From: Rhodospirillales bacterium | GTDB lineage: Bacteria; Pseudomonadota; Alphaproteobacteria; Reyranellales; Reyranellaceae | Assembly: GCA_947466085.1 (NCBI GenBank) | Contig: CANIEC010000003.1 | Location: 1 to 64,000 of the forward strand | Direction: 5' to 3' | DNA length: 64,000 bases | Shown here: positions 8,264-16,773 of the stretch, one piece after another | Position numbering within the stretch: the stretch's first letter is position 1 | Layout of the letters: each line of letters begins with the position of its first letter | The notes under the pieces: model-generated | The model's input: the letters and a program-made list of their open reading frames with translations, nothing else | The model's database searches: none | Told to the model about the DNA's origin: nothing | Program-made: the position numbers and the translations under genes

Positions 8264-9478
8264 ATGAAGCAACGTAAGGAATATCGCATCAAACAGTCGG
8301 GGCACCGCGACGGTGTGCCCTTTTTCGATCTGATAGTGAATGGCCACAAGTATCGACTCGCCGCTACGACCCGAGACGCGGCCGGTCGCGAGGCGAAAGC
8401 ACGCTACAAGGTCATCGTCGCCGCTCGAGCCGAAGCCCCCTCACCCTATCGCCGCATTGTGAGGCCATCGCCAAGTTCGCTGCAGATGGCATTCACCGCC
8501 TATCTGGCCTCGGACACCTTCAAACTCTACAAGCGGCTGACGCAGTCACAGCGCCGTTCGCAGATCAACCAGGTGCTGAATACCAAGGTCCAAAGCGGTC
8601 AGCGTACGTTTGGCGATTCGGCGCTGCGCGATTGGCTGCACGGGCCCGAGGCCCCTGATGCAGTCCGCTACATCATGCGCACTTGCGGAACCAAGGCGGC
8701 CCAGGCCAACCACCTGCGCAAGGCCATGAATCAGTTTTTTATCTGGCTGCTCGGCGAAGAACCGCAGGCCGCCGAGGCTCGCCTGATGTTCAACATCGGC
8801 AAGCACGCTACGAACCCATGCCTTCACGTCGGCAAAGCGAAGCCCAAGCGCGGCACTGACGGCAGGCTGCGCCGGGGCTATACGCCGTTCACTGCCGAGC
8901 AGGTCGACGATTGGCTACACGCATCCAAGGACGATCCTGAGCAGAACCGGGTCGTGCGCCTGCTGCTCATGACCGGAGCGCGGCTCAGCGATCTAATCCT
9001 ACTCAACCGGCTGATGATTAAGCAGACCGACGTCGGACGGATCCTCACCTATACCTGCACCAAGGGGCGAGGCAGCGCTTTCCGCCAATCGGACAGCATT
9101 GCGGTCATTCCCATGGTACCTGAGCTGGACGCCCTGATCTCGGAGGTGCCGGCCGACCGCTTGGTCTTCATCCACTCCGCCCACGATCGCCCTTATTCGT
9201 GCACCGAGGGCCTTGGGAACCGCATTCGCGAGTGGCGGCGGGACTGCGGACTGCCCGAGGGCCTCAGCGCGCACAGCATGCGCAAGGCTGCGACCCATTG
9301 GTGGCTGCGAAATCACCGAGACTTGCTGGCGAACAATTTCAGCCTGAAAACGATATTCGGCTGGGTGACGGACAAGGAACTGGAGCGCTATACGGCTGAC
9401 TTCGACCGGGCCCAGGAGGCGCGTGGCATGCTGATCAAGCTGGCCGTCCGCCATAAGACGGGACACGGCTGCGCGTGA
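8264..9478 (+). CDS. Tyrosine site-specific integrase
   Basis: A 404-residue phage/island-type integrase. The N-terminal 200 residues hold arm-binding and SAM-like core-binding parts. The catalytic domain runs about 205-390: TGARLSDL with Arg240, TKGRG with Lys267, SAHSMRKA with His337 and Arg340, and FGWVTDKELERY with Trp367 in the second His position and nucleophile Tyr376. All key residues are present, so it should be active. It sits directly after the AlpA-like gene and about 1.9 kb from the 3' end of tRNA-Met, its likely integration site. Its C-terminal codons recur as a diverged fragment at 11034-11111. Confidence 0.85.
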   Translation: MKQRKEYRIKQSGHRDGVPFFDLIVNGHKYRLAATTRDAAGREAKARYKVIVAARAEAPSPYRRIVRPSPSSLQMAFTAYLASDTFKLYKRLTQSQRRSQINQVLNTKVQSGQRTFGDSALRDWLHGPEAPDAVRYIMRTCGTKAAQANHLRKAMNQFFIWLLGEEPQAAEARLMFNIGKHATNPCLHVGKAKPKRGTDGRLRRGYTPFTAEQVDDWLHASKDDPEQNRVVRLLLMTGARLSDLILLNRLMIKQTDVGRILTYTCTKGRGSAFRQSDSIAVIPMVPELDALISEVPADRLVFIHSAHDRPYSCTEGLGNRIREWRRDCGLPEGLSAHSMRKAATHWWLRNHRDLLANNFSLKTIFGWVTDKELERYTADFDRAQEARGMLIKLAVRHKTGHGCA

Positions 9479-9479
9479 A

Positions 9480-10358
9480 CTAACCGGCGAAGCTCAGGCA
9501 GTAGTCGCGCACCTGCTGGAGCGGGATGCGCGCGTGGCTCTGCACGATGATGAACTTGCCGCCGGGGTCCGTGCCGTTCGGCAGCCGAACCAGGCGCTCG
9601 AAATCGTCGGCGCCCCAGACGCAGGATTGCTCCGAGAACAGCTGCACATCCGACGTGTAACAGGTGTCCCACTCGGCGTGATAGTCGAACAGCGTGCCGC
9701 TGATCTCCGCCACGCTGGTGTAGAGCGAATACTCAGTCCATGGCACCTGGAACGGCTTGCGGGCCCTCCAGAGCACCAGCGACGTCATCGCGTTCACGCG
9801 GCGACCGCGCACCTGGTCGAGGGTCATCCGGGCCAGGTCGCCATGCAGGATGTTCGGCGTGACCGAGAGCCCGTGTGACCTGGGATCGTAGGGGATACCG
9901 ATCACCTCCGACGCGCTCTGCCACCAATCGTGATGCTGCTTGGGCTCCCAGCGGGACAGGGCCCGGTCATGTTGCACGAAGGTCCGTGAATCGAAGTCGC
10001 CGACGCAGCAGACATCGGAATCGAGGGTGAAGTAGCCCGCAAAGCCCAGCACCGCCGGCACATGCAGCTTCACGATCTGCTGCCGGTACCACCCGGTCAT
10101 CAAATAGAACGAGCTGAAGGCCGGGAAGAAATCGCTCTCGCGGCGCACCGTCACTTCGATGTTGGGAAAACGCGGCAGATTGGACCGCAGCAGCTCTGCA
10201 TCGCGATTGGGAGCAATGATCAGGAGCTCGAAAGGCTTGCCGTCGCGCCAATGCTTCGCCAGCGACTCGATCAGGAGACCGGCACGCTCCAGGTCGCCGA
10301 GGCGCCTGATGCTGCGCAGGGCGAGCGGGAGAATTCCTTGTCTGATCTCATAAAACAT
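9480..10358 (-). CDS. DUF6492-like (glycosyltransferase-like) protein
   Basis: A 292-residue protein that resembles DUF6492 proteins, which look like GT-A type glycosyltransferases. The region GDLERAGLLIESL gives way to FELLIIAPNRDAELL, then to GWYRQQIVKLHVP and a YFTLDSDVCC stretch with the DxD-like motif DSD. Trp- and His-rich segments (WEPKQHHDWW) follow. No signal peptide or membrane segment is visible. GGAGAG precedes the ATG. Such genes are common cargo in surface-polysaccharide regions; here it stands alone, head-on to the integrase and separated from it by one base, within the stretch flanked by the two related integrase tails. The substrate is unknown. Confidence 0.55.
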   Translation of the reverse strand: MFYEIRQGILPLALRSIRRLGDLERAGLLIESLAKHWRDGKPFELLIIAPNRDAELLRSNLPRFPNIEVTVRRESDFFPAFSSFYLMTGWYRQQIVKLHVPAVLGFAGYFTLDSDVCCVGDFDSRTFVQHDRALSRWEPKQHHDWWQSASEVIGIPYDPRSHGLSVTPNILHGDLARMTLDQVRGRRVNAMTSLVLWRARKPFQVPWTEYSLYTSVAEISGTLFDYHAEWDTCYTSDVQLFSEQSCVWGADDFERLVRLPNGTDPGGKFIIVQSHARIPLQQVRDYCLSFAG

Positions 10359-10509
10359 TCAGGGGCACACTCTCCGAAAATCGGAAGTGGAATATATGAC
10401 TGCAAGATCCGACAGAGAACTTGTGACCGTCAAGACCGACCCCATGTTGACCTTGCCGCTCGTTGTCGCATTGATCACGTTGAGATCGGCGGCCGCCGCG
10501 ACCGTATGA

Positions 10510-10815
10510 TCACGGCCGGGCCGTCCCTTTCAGCACGCGCGCCAAGCTGGCCCGCACATCGTCCGTGGTCAGTGTCGGCCCGTTGGCGGCTGCTGCCCTT
10601 TCGGAGCGGTAAAGATCGCGTCGTTCGACTTTGATCATCACGTACTCGCCAGTCACGAAATCGCTTGCCTGCAACTTGGCTATCGCGCGGCGGATCAGAT
10701 CCGTCTCCCACGTATCCAGCGACCTCGCCTCCCAATCGACGGCACCGAGAAACCGCTCGATTCGCTGAACCAGGTTGCGGCGAGACGCTGCGGTGGCACT
10801 CGGGGTGATTGCCAT
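10510..10815 (-). CDS. Hypothetical protein, accessory
   Basis: A 101-residue predicted protein from the ATG at 10813-10815. The frame stays open upstream to a GTG at 10894-10896, but the added residues are low-complexity and basic and less convincing. The body has plausible secondary structure: RRNLVQRIERFLGAVDWEA, then TDLIRRAIAKLQASD and YVMIKVERRDLY. No family is recognised. 10359-10509 and 10816-11033 contain no other gene I can support. Confidence 0.4.
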   Translation of the reverse strand: MAITPSATAASRRNLVQRIERFLGAVDWEARSLDTWETDLIRRAIAKLQASDFVTGEYVMIKVERRDLYRSERAAAANGPTLTTDDVRASLARVLKGTARP

Positions 10816-11033
10816 GGTCGGCGCAGTAGCACGGGGGCCCGTTGCATATGAGCGGGCGCGCTGTGACTTCTTTGGGCGATTGCGGGCTACCAACACGGCG
10901 CAATGCCATGCGCTACTGCGGCCAGCGGGGCGAGGAGTGCCCGACCTAGAAGGCCGTTCCCTTCGCCGACGGTCTTGATGTACGGGACCTCCCTCGCACC
11001 CGTTGCGGTGGGCGACGGTCGTCTCGATAGCGG

Positions 11034-11111
11034 GCCGACTTCGACCGGGCCCAGGAGGCGCGCGGTATGCTGATCAAGCTGGCCGTCCGCCATAAGGCGG
11101 GACACGGCTGA
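11034..11111 (+). pseudogene. C-terminal remnant of a second integrase
   Basis: Twenty-five codons and TGA encode ADFDRAQEARGMLIKLAV then RHKAGHG, almost the same as the end of the integrase at 9395-9478. The DNA matches at about 73 of 77 positions, and three of the four changes are synonymous, so this is a diverged relative rather than a fresh copy. An in-frame TAG lies just upstream and no catalytic residues remain. It is best read as scar tissue from an older insertion or a deletion between two related integrases at this tRNA. Confidence 0.7.
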
Positions 11112-11182
11112 AGAACCGGCCGCCCTTCCCGCGCTGGGTCGTGCCGGCGCGGGCTGAGATAAAATGAGAGGCTGACGAATGG

Positions 11183-11216
11183 AGCCGCCTGGAAATTCAC
11201 CGGGCGGCTATTTTTT
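11183..11216 (+). terminator. Rho-independent terminator
   Basis: A ten-base-pair stem (AGCCGCCTGG with CCGGGCGGCT, one G-U pair) closes a seven-base loop and is followed by ATTTTTT. It lies at the right end of the island after the integrase remnant and would stop rightward transcription before the tRNA-Met gene. Confidence 0.75.
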
Positions 11217-11271
11217 GTGCCCGGAGCCGCCATCAGTCGCGAGAACGGCCCCAGAACAGTCCCAGAACGTC

Positions 11272-11301
11272 AAAGTGGCCCTCGCTTTCGAGGGCCACCT
11301 T
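11272..11301 (-). terminator. Hairpin likely ending the tRNA-Met transcript
   Basis: A near-perfect inverted repeat with the core GTGGCCCTCG / CGAGGGCCAC and a four-base loop, extended by A-U and G-U pairs. Read on the minus strand it is followed by TTT and lies 33 bases past the tRNA 3' end. The short U run makes it a moderate terminator call. Confidence 0.5.
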
Positions 11302-11333
11302 AACTGCCTGATTTTCCAAAGGAAAAGACCCAA

Positions 11334-11410
11334 TGGTAGCTGGGGGCGGACTTGAACCGCCGACCCCGGCATTATGAGTGCCGTGCTCTAACCAGCTGAG
11401 CTACCCAGCC
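11334..11410 (-). tRNA. tRNA-Met (CAT), elongator type
   Basis: A 77-base cloverleaf with an encoded CCA end: acceptor GGCTGGG with CCCAGCT (G1-U72 wobble), D stem GCTC/GAGC, anticodon stem CGGCA/TGCCG around the loop CTCATAA with anticodon CAT, and T stem GGCGG/CCGCC around TTCAAGT. It lacks the three G-C pairs of initiator anticodon stems. The loop and variable region resemble elongator tRNA-Met, though a CAT-type tRNA-Ile2 cannot be excluded by eye. Its 3' end faces the integrase-bearing segment, so it is the probable attachment site of the island. Confidence 0.9.
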
Positions 11411-11469
11411 ATGGGTGGGCGCTTTTATGCGGCGGGGCCGTAATCTGTCAAGAAATGCGGCATCGTCGC

Positions 11470-12735
11470 TCAGGCCGATATTGGCGCGCCGTCCATGTCG
11501 TCCACGGCCTCTCCCAGAAAGCGCAGGATGGTCGGTGCGATGTCGACGAGGCTGGTCGTGCGGCCGGCTTCTCCCTGGCCAAAGTCGGGATGGATGAAGG
11601 TCAGGAACGGCCGGGTTTCGGCCGGTCCCAGGCCGCCATGGTGGCCGCAGCCGATTTCGGGCGTGCCCTCCCCGTCCTCGACCAGCCAGCGCGTGCCGCG
11701 GACTCCATGGTCGTTGCTCTCGTCGTGACGTGTCGTGTCTACGGCGGCGACCAGCGCGTCGGCCGTCAGACCGGTCTCGGCCAGCGCCTCGCCGGTCAGG
11801 ATCGAGCCGGCCCACGGCTCGCGGCGCATCTTCGGCAGCAGGTCTTCGACGGCGGCCCTTGCCGAGCCGATCGCGTAGATCAGCGCCGACGTGCCCTGCG
11901 AAGCGACGCCGATGTGGCCTTCCTGCAAGTCGGCCTCCAAGCCGTTCCCGGCCAGCCAATTCCCGATGTGGACGGAGCGGCCGATGGTTTCGTGGCCGTG
12001 GTCCGAGCCGACCACGAGCAGGGTGTCGAAATGGTCGTCGTGCGATTTCACTGTCGCCACGACCTTTGCCACCAGGCCGTCAGTGACCTCCAGCGCATGG
12101 ATGTGCTCGGGCGAGCCCAGCGGGTCGTGATGGAGGGTGAGATCCGGGTTGGCCAACCATAGAATTGCCAGCCTGAAATCCTCCGACGGAACGACCTCCT
12201 CGCAGAAGCGTCGCGTCATCTCGATGTCGCCGTCGAGATCGTGGCTCACGTCGAGATGGGCGTCGCCGGTAAGCGAAGCGCCGCCGGGGCCGAACGACCC
12301 TGCGCGATGCAGCACGGTGCCGAAATGATCGGGATCGAGGAAATAGGCCGCGCCCGGCGAGACGTTCGAATAGGCGACCTGCCCGCCCGAGGGCGCCAGC
12401 CGCTCGGCCATCGTGGGCACCCGCAAGGTCTGCCCGGTCACACGGCGCATGATCTGGCGGAAGGACGGCGCGCCGACATTGTGCACGGTGATCCGGCCCG
12501 CCTCGACCAGCGCCATCTGGTTGCCTTCGAGCCCATGGCGGCCGGGAAAGCAGCCGGTCGCGATCGAGGCGGCGGAGACGCGCGTGACCGAGGGAAAGAC
12601 CGCGCGATGATCGCTGGCGCGGCGGTGCCCGGCCAGCAGGCGCGCCAGGGTCGGCGTGTGGGCCTCGCTGACCCACTCGGCGCCAAGGCCGTCGCACACG
12701 ATCAGGATCGCCCTACGGGGCCGGGAAGCGTTCAT
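11470..12735 (-). CDS. Alkaline phosphatase superfamily (nucleotide pyrophosphatase/phosphodiesterase-like) protein
   Basis: A 421-residue cytoplasmic-looking member of the alkaline phosphatase superfamily. The metal ligand region AILIVCDGLGAEW (Asp15) is followed by FPSVTRVSAAS with the likely nucleophile Thr51 and GCFPGRHGLEGN. Later motifs VGSDHGHETIG and GCGHHGGLGP supply the remaining Asp and His metal ligands. This is the arrangement of type I phosphodiesterases that cleave phosphodiesters or pyrophosphates. There is no signal peptide. An in-frame ATG at 12753, six codons upstream, is a possible alternative start. The substrate is unknown. Confidence 0.75.
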   Translation of the reverse strand: MNASRPRRAILIVCDGLGAEWVSEAHTPTLARLLAGHRRASDHRAVFPSVTRVSAASIATGCFPGRHGLEGNQMALVEAGRITVHNVGAPSFRQIMRRVTGQTLRVPTMAERLAPSGGQVAYSNVSPGAAYFLDPDHFGTVLHRAGSFGPGGASLTGDAHLDVSHDLDGDIEMTRRFCEEVVPSEDFRLAILWLANPDLTLHHDPLGSPEHIHALEVTDGLVAKVVATVKSHDDHFDTLLVVGSDHGHETIGRSVHIGNWLAGNGLEADLQEGHIGVASQGTSALIYAIGSARAAVEDLLPKMRREPWAGSILTGEALAETGLTADALVAAVDTTRHDESNDHGVRGTRWLVEDGEGTPEIGCGHHGGLGPAETRPFLTFIHPDFGQGEAGRTTSLVDIAPTILRFLGEAVDDMDGAPISA

Positions 12736-12772
12736 GAGACCATGATAGACCATGCCCGGCCCCGGGGAATCG

Positions 12773-13771
12773 TCATTCCGGCTGGATGCCTGCCTGCGCA
12801 ACGATGCGGTCGCTCTTGGCCACCTCGTCGCGCACGAACTGGCGGAACTGTTCGGCCGTCGAGCCGACGGGCACCGCGCCCTGGTCGCGCAAGGCGCTCT
12901 GGACTTCGGCGGCTGCAAGCGCGCCGACCAGGCCGACACGCAGTTTGTCGACGATCTCCTTCGAGGTGCCCTTCGGCACGGCGACACCGACCCAGGTGTT
13001 GAACTCGTAGCCGGCAAAGCCCAACTCGGCCATGGTCGGCACGTCCGGCAGCGCCTCCGAACGGACCGCCGAAGTGACGGCGAGCGCGCGCAGCTTGCCC
13101 GCGCGGACCAGCGGCACCGCCGGCGGCACGCTGCTCACGGCCATGTTGATGTGTCCGCCCACGGCATCCTGCACCAGCGGGCCCGAGCCCTTGTAGGGGA
13201 TGTGGAGGAACCTGACCTTGGCCATGCTCGACAGGAGTTCGGCCGCGAGATGCTGCGGGCTGCCGCTGCCGATCGATCCGTAGCTGATCGTATTGGGCCG
13301 GGCGCGCGCGGCTTCGATCAGTTCCTGGAGGGACTGAGTCGAGTTCGCCGGTGCCACGAAGACAAGGGGGAAGGTCGCCACCAGCGTCACCGGCTCGAAG
13401 TCGGTGCGCGGATCGTAGGTCATGTTCTTGAACAGGCTGGCGTTGATCGCCATTTCACTCGCCGCGCCGAACAGCACCGTGTAGCCGTCGGCCGGCGCCT
13501 TCGCGACGCTCGCGGCGCCGATCATGCCGGTGGCGCCGGGCTTGTTCTCGATGACCACCGTTTGGCCGAGCAGGTCCGACAGACGTGCCGCCATCGCCCG
13601 CCCGGTGATGTCGGTACCGCCGCCCGGTGGATAGGGAATGATCAGCTTGACCGGCTTGGCGGGATAGATGTCCGCCCGCGCCGCCGAGGGCGCCGCTGCC
13701 GAGAAGGCCAGAAGGAGCGCCGCGAGGGAATCGCGACGCGAGAAGGGACGCTGGGTGATGTCGCTCGTCAT
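12773..13771 (-). CDS. Bug/TctC family tripartite tricarboxylate receptor
   Basis: A 332-residue periplasmic solute receptor. The N-terminus carries a Tat-like signal (RPFSRRDSLAALLLAFS, cleavage near AARA). The mature part shows Bug family marks: YPAKPVKLIIPYPPGGGTD, GQTVVIENKPGA, GAASVAKAPADGYT, LHIPYKGSGP and LPDVPTMAELG. Members bind organic acids and similar anions for TctAB-type secondary transport. No tctA or tctB lies nearby, so this is an orphan receptor, one of three in the window. The start was set at the ATG just before the Tat motif; longer frames read into the mnmA shadow. Confidence 0.85.
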   Translation of the reverse strand: MTSDITQRPFSRRDSLAALLLAFSAAAPSAARADIYPAKPVKLIIPYPPGGGTDITGRAMAARLSDLLGQTVVIENKPGATGMIGAASVAKAPADGYTVLFGAASEMAINASLFKNMTYDPRTDFEPVTLVATFPLVFVAPANSTQSLQELIEAARARPNTISYGSIGSGSPQHLAAELLSSMAKVRFLHIPYKGSGPLVQDAVGGHINMAVSSVPPAVPLVRAGKLRALAVTSAVRSEALPDVPTMAELGFAGYEFNTWVGVAVPKGTSKEIVDKLRVGLVGALAAAEVQSALRDQGAVPVGSTAEQFRQFVRDEVAKSDRIVAQAGIQPE

Positions 13772-13814
13772 GCCCGGCCTTATCCGGGCAACCGGTGACG
13801 CGGCGGTTACGGAT

Positions 13815-14954
13815 TTATGGAGAGCGTCGGATGAAGCCGCCGCCCAGGACGCGGCTGCCCGTCGCAGCATCGTACACAACGCAGGCCTGTCCGGGCGAGA
13901 CGCCGACTTCCGGCTCGGCAAAGCGAACGACCGCCCCTTCGTCCGTCAGCTCGATCTCGGCGCGACGCAACGACTGGCTGGAGCGCACGCGGACCTGCAC
14001 CGGCAGACGTCCCTCGTGAGGAGCATCCAGCCAGTTCACGTCATACAGCGTGATCTTGTCACGGCCGAGCGCCGAGCGCGGGCCGACAACGACGCGACGG
14101 GTCGCGGGCTCGAGGCGCACGACATAGAGAGGATCGTTGTCGGTGCCGTCGCGCCCGCCTAGCGCCAGACCGCGACGCTGGCCGACCGTGTAGCGCACGA
14201 TCCCCTCGTGGCGGCCCACCACGCTGCCCGCCATGTCGACGATGTCGCCCGGCTCCACGGCCTCCGGCCGCAGCTTCTGGACGACCGACGCATAGTTGCC
14301 GTTGGGCACGAAGCAGATGTCCTGGCTGTCGGGCTTGTCCGCGACCACGAGGTCGAAGCGCCCGGCCAGCGCACGCGTCTCCCTCTTGGGCAGATCGCCC
14401 AACGGGAAGCGCAGAAACTCGAGCTGCTCACGCGTCGTGCCGAACAGGAAGTAGCTCTGGTCACGCGCCGGATCTGCGCCGCGATGCAACTCCGGGCCCG
14501 CCTCGCCGATCACGCGACGGACATAGTGGCCGGTCGCCAGGGCCTCGGCGCCCAGTTCGCGGGCGGTCTTCAGCAGGTCGCGGAACTTGACGGTCCGATT
14601 GCAGGCGATGCACGGCACGGGAGTCTCACCCCGCGCATAGGCATCGGCGAAGGACTCCATAACCTCGGCGCGGAAGCGGCTCTCATAGTCCAGCACGTAG
14701 TGCGGAATCGACAGGCGCTCGGCGACCTGGCGCGCGTCCTGGATGTCTTGGCCGGCGCAGCAGGCCCCTGTTTTCCCCACCGCAACGCCGTGGTCGTAGA
14801 GCTGGAGCGTAACGCCCACCACGTCATAGCCCTGCTCCTTGAGGAGCGCGGCCGTCACCGACGAATCGACGCCGCCCGACATGGCGACGACCACGCGGGT
14901 GTCCGCGGGCGCCTTGTCGATGCCGAGGGAATTCAGGGAGGTCGCGCGGGACAT
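13815..14954 (-). CDS. mnmA: tRNA-specific 2-thiouridylase MnmA
   Basis: A 379-residue enzyme that makes the 2-thio group of s2U34 in tRNA-Lys, -Glu and -Gln in the cytoplasm, using sulfur relayed from IscS. The PP-loop SGGVDSS is at 26-32. The catalytic cysteines lie in the PCIACN motif and in [11 protein letters not shown]. The C-terminal part holds the conserved [13 protein letters not shown] block and an OB-like barrel ending [10 protein letters not shown]. The length is normal. It lies near the ISC operon that supplies its sulfur, with two lipoprotein genes in between. Confidence 0.95.
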   Translation of the reverse strand: MSRATSLNSLGIDKAPADTRVVVAMSGGVDSSVTAALLKEQGYDVVGVTLQLYDHGVAVGKTGACCAGQDIQDARQVAERLSIPHYVLDYESRFRAEVMESFADAYARGETPVPCIACNRTVKFRDLLKTARELGAEALATGHYVRRVIGEAGPELHRGADPARDQSYFLFGTTREQLEFLRFPLGDLPKRETRALAGRFDLVVADKPDSQDICFVPNGNYASVVQKLRPEAVEPGDIVDMAGSVVGRHEGIVRYTVGQRRGLALGGRDGTDNDPLYVVRLEPATRRVVVGPRSALGRDKITLYDVNWLDAPHEGRLPVQVRVRSSQSLRRAEIELTDEGAVVRFAEPEVGVSPGQACVVYDAATGSRVLGGGFIRRSP

Positions 14955-14999
14955 GGCGGGGCCTATATAGGCCTCGCCCCCGGCCCCCGCCAGCCGCGG

Positions 15000-15515
15000 C
15001 TAGTCGCGGCGGGTGCCGCTGTCGCGCACGACCTTGGCGACGCCGTTGCGGTCGTAGACGATGGCGACCCGGTCGCCCATCTGAACGTCGCCGTCGTCGC
15101 GCTGTGCGACCGTCACGCGCTGCCCGTCGTCGCGCTGGACCGTCACCTCAATGCCGCGACGGGGTGCGTTCTGGTCGACCGCGGTCCCGGCAATGCCGCC
15201 CGCCACCGCCCCCAGCAGGCCGCCGACCACGGCGCCCCCCGCCGAGTTGGTGATCGCACCGCCGGCCACGGCACCGCCAACCGCGCCCAGGCCGCCGCCG
15301 ATCAGTGTGCCGTCGTTCACGCCGGAACCCCGGCTTCCGCGAACCTGCACTTCGCGAATGGAGACCACCCGGCCCTGCTCGCCGCGATAGCTCGCGCCCT
15401 GCGCGGAGGTGTTGACCACGCCGGGCTGAACCGCGCCGCTGCTGCCGTTACAGGCGCTCAATCCCGTTGCGAGGACGGCTGGAACGATGAGGCTTACACG
15501 CCATTTGCCGAACAT
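15000..15515 (-). CDS. Glycine-zipper outer-membrane lipoprotein (17 kDa antigen/SlyB-like)
   Basis: A 171-residue lipoprotein from the ATG after AAAGGTG; a GTG seven codons further up is a weaker start. The signal ends in the lipobox ATGLSAC. After a VVSIREVQV strand comes a glycine-zipper hairpin (about 80-118) with repeated GGxxGAVGGAVAGG-type motifs, then a basic C-terminal domain EVTVQRDDGQRVTVAQ and DVQMGDRVAIVYD. SlyB/Pcp-type proteins sit in the outer membrane and are linked to envelope integrity. The next gene upstream is a clear paralogue. Confidence 0.75.
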   Translation of the reverse strand: MFGKWRVSLIVPAVLATGLSACNGSSGAVQPGVVNTSAQGASYRGEQGRVVSIREVQVRGSRGSGVNDGTLIGGGLGAVGGAVAGGAITNSAGGAVVGGLLGAVAGGIAGTAVDQNAPRRGIEVTVQRDDGQRVTVAQRDDGDVQMGDRVAIVYDRNGVAKVVRDSGTRRD

Positions 15516-15563
15516 CTGAAGGGACACCTTTCGCACTCTTCGATCAAAACGAACGTGAGGGGT

Positions 15564-16130
15564 TCAATCCGGGGCGCGCGTCGTATCGCGCACGACCCGC
15601 GCAACACCGCGGCCATCCTGTACGACCTGTACGCGGTCACCGAGCTGGACGTCCCCGTCATCGCGCTGCGCGACGGTAACGCTCTGCCCGTCGTCACGCT
15701 GGACCGTGACCTCGATTCCGCGGCCTCCGCTGCGCTGTCCGTCAGCGATGGTGCCGGCAATCGCGCCACCCACCGTGCCGAGCAGCAGCCCGACCAGGCC
15801 GCCGCCCACCGTCTGGCTGGTGATGGCACCGATCGTGGCACCGACGCCGCCGCCGATGATGCCGCCCATCAGGGCGCCATTGCCGCCCCCGGAGCCGCCG
15901 CTGCCCGCGAGGCCAACCTCGCGAATGGAGACGACGCGGCCGGGGCCGCCGACCGGCGTGCTGTAGGCGACCTGTGTTGGCGCTCCGGGCGCAGGGACGT
16001 TCGACGGACTGCCATAGACCGGCGTACTCGAACTCACTATGCCGGGCTGAACGGCATTGGACGCACAAGCGCCCAGTCCCGCTGCCAGCACCAGCGGCAG
16101 CAGCAGTGGACGCACTCTCGTCGCGATCAT
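15564..16130 (-). CDS. Glycine-zipper outer-membrane lipoprotein, paralogue
   Basis: A 188-residue lipoprotein, started at the ATG after GGGAGGGGTCCCC. The lipobox is AAGLGAC. A Pro/Ser linker leads to RVVSIREV, a glycine zipper (GGIIGGGVGATIGAI, then GGLVGLLLGTVGGA) and a C-terminal domain EVTVQRDDGQSVTVAQ followed by DVQLGDRVQVV. Zipper and C-terminal domains match the downstream neighbour almost word for word, so the pair arose by tandem duplication. The N-terminal linkers differ more. Confidence 0.75.
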   Translation of the reverse strand: MIATRVRPLLLPLVLAAGLGACASNAVQPGIVSSSTPVYGSPSNVPAPGAPTQVAYSTPVGGPGRVVSIREVGLAGSGGSGGGNGALMGGIIGGGVGATIGAITSQTVGGGLVGLLLGTVGGAIAGTIADGQRSGGRGIEVTVQRDDGQSVTVAQRDDGDVQLGDRVQVVQDGRGVARVVRDTTRAPD

Positions 16131-16202
16131 GGGGACCCCTCCCGGATCATGGTGTGTCGCCCACATATCCGGCCAAATTGCGGCGCGTGGCAAGCGCCGG
16201 CG

Positions 16203-16409
16203 CTAGTCGCGCTCGTCGATCCAGGCGGCCTGAATCGCCTCGAGGATCTTCTCGTTCGAGCGCCCGGCATGGTCCTCGAAATCCGGCAGCTCCATCACCC
16301 AGCGGTGCAGGTCGGTGAAGCGCAGGTTGACGTTATCGACGTCGGGATGACGCTCCTCCAGCTCGATCGCGATGTCCTGCACGTCGGTCCAGCGCAGCTT
16401 GCGGGCCAT
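16203..16409 (-). CDS. iscX: Fe-S cluster assembly protein IscX
   Basis: A 68-residue acidic protein of the usual IscX length. Diagnostic blocks are LRWTDVQDIAIELEERHPD, VNLRFTDLHRWVMELPDF and the end NEKILEAIQAAWIDE. IscX binds IscS and iron and adjusts cluster assembly. It is the last gene of the ISC operon, nine bases after fdx, as in other Proteobacteria. Confidence 0.93.
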   Translation of the reverse strand: MARKLRWTDVQDIAIELEERHPDVDNVNLRFTDLHRWVMELPDFEDHAGRSNEKILEAIQAAWIDERD

Positions 16410-16418
16410 CGGTCTCTC

Positions 16419-16754
16419 CTACTTGTCGACCATCATGTTGCGGGTCGCCGCCGGAAGCTTGACCACCAGCCCGTCGAGAGCCTCCGCCATGCGGATCTGG
16501 CATCCCAGGCGCGACGTGTGCGTGAGACCGAACGCAAGGTCGAGCATGTCTTCCTCGTCGTCGCTGGCGGGCGCGAGCTTCTCGAACCAGACGTTCTCGA
16601 CCACGACATGGCAGGTCGAACAGGCGAGCGAGCCTTCGCAGGCTCCTTCGATGTCGATGTGGTTGCGGTGAGCGATCTCGAGCACCGAAAGGCCCAAGGG
16701 CGCATCGACTTCCTTGCGCGTCCCGTCCCGCAGGACAAACGTCATCTTCGGCAT
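16419..16754 (-). CDS. fdx: ISC-system [2Fe-2S] ferredoxin
   Basis: A 111-residue adrenodoxin-type ferredoxin. Cluster ligands are Cys39, Cys45 and Cys48 in [14 protein letters not shown] and Cys85 in LGCQIRMAE. The acidic [12 protein letters not shown] helix is the partner-binding surface of this class. It donates electrons for cluster assembly on IscU. The ATG at 16752-16754 gives the normal length; longer frames upstream run into hscA. Confidence 0.93.
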   Translation of the reverse strand: MPKMTFVLRDGTRKEVDAPLGLSVLEIAHRNHIDIEGACEGSLACSTCHVVVENVWFEKLAPASDDEEDMLDLAFGLTHTSRLGCQIRMAEALDGLVVKLPAATRNMMVDK

Positions 16755-16773
16755 CTCTCGCTCTCTTGCTCCA

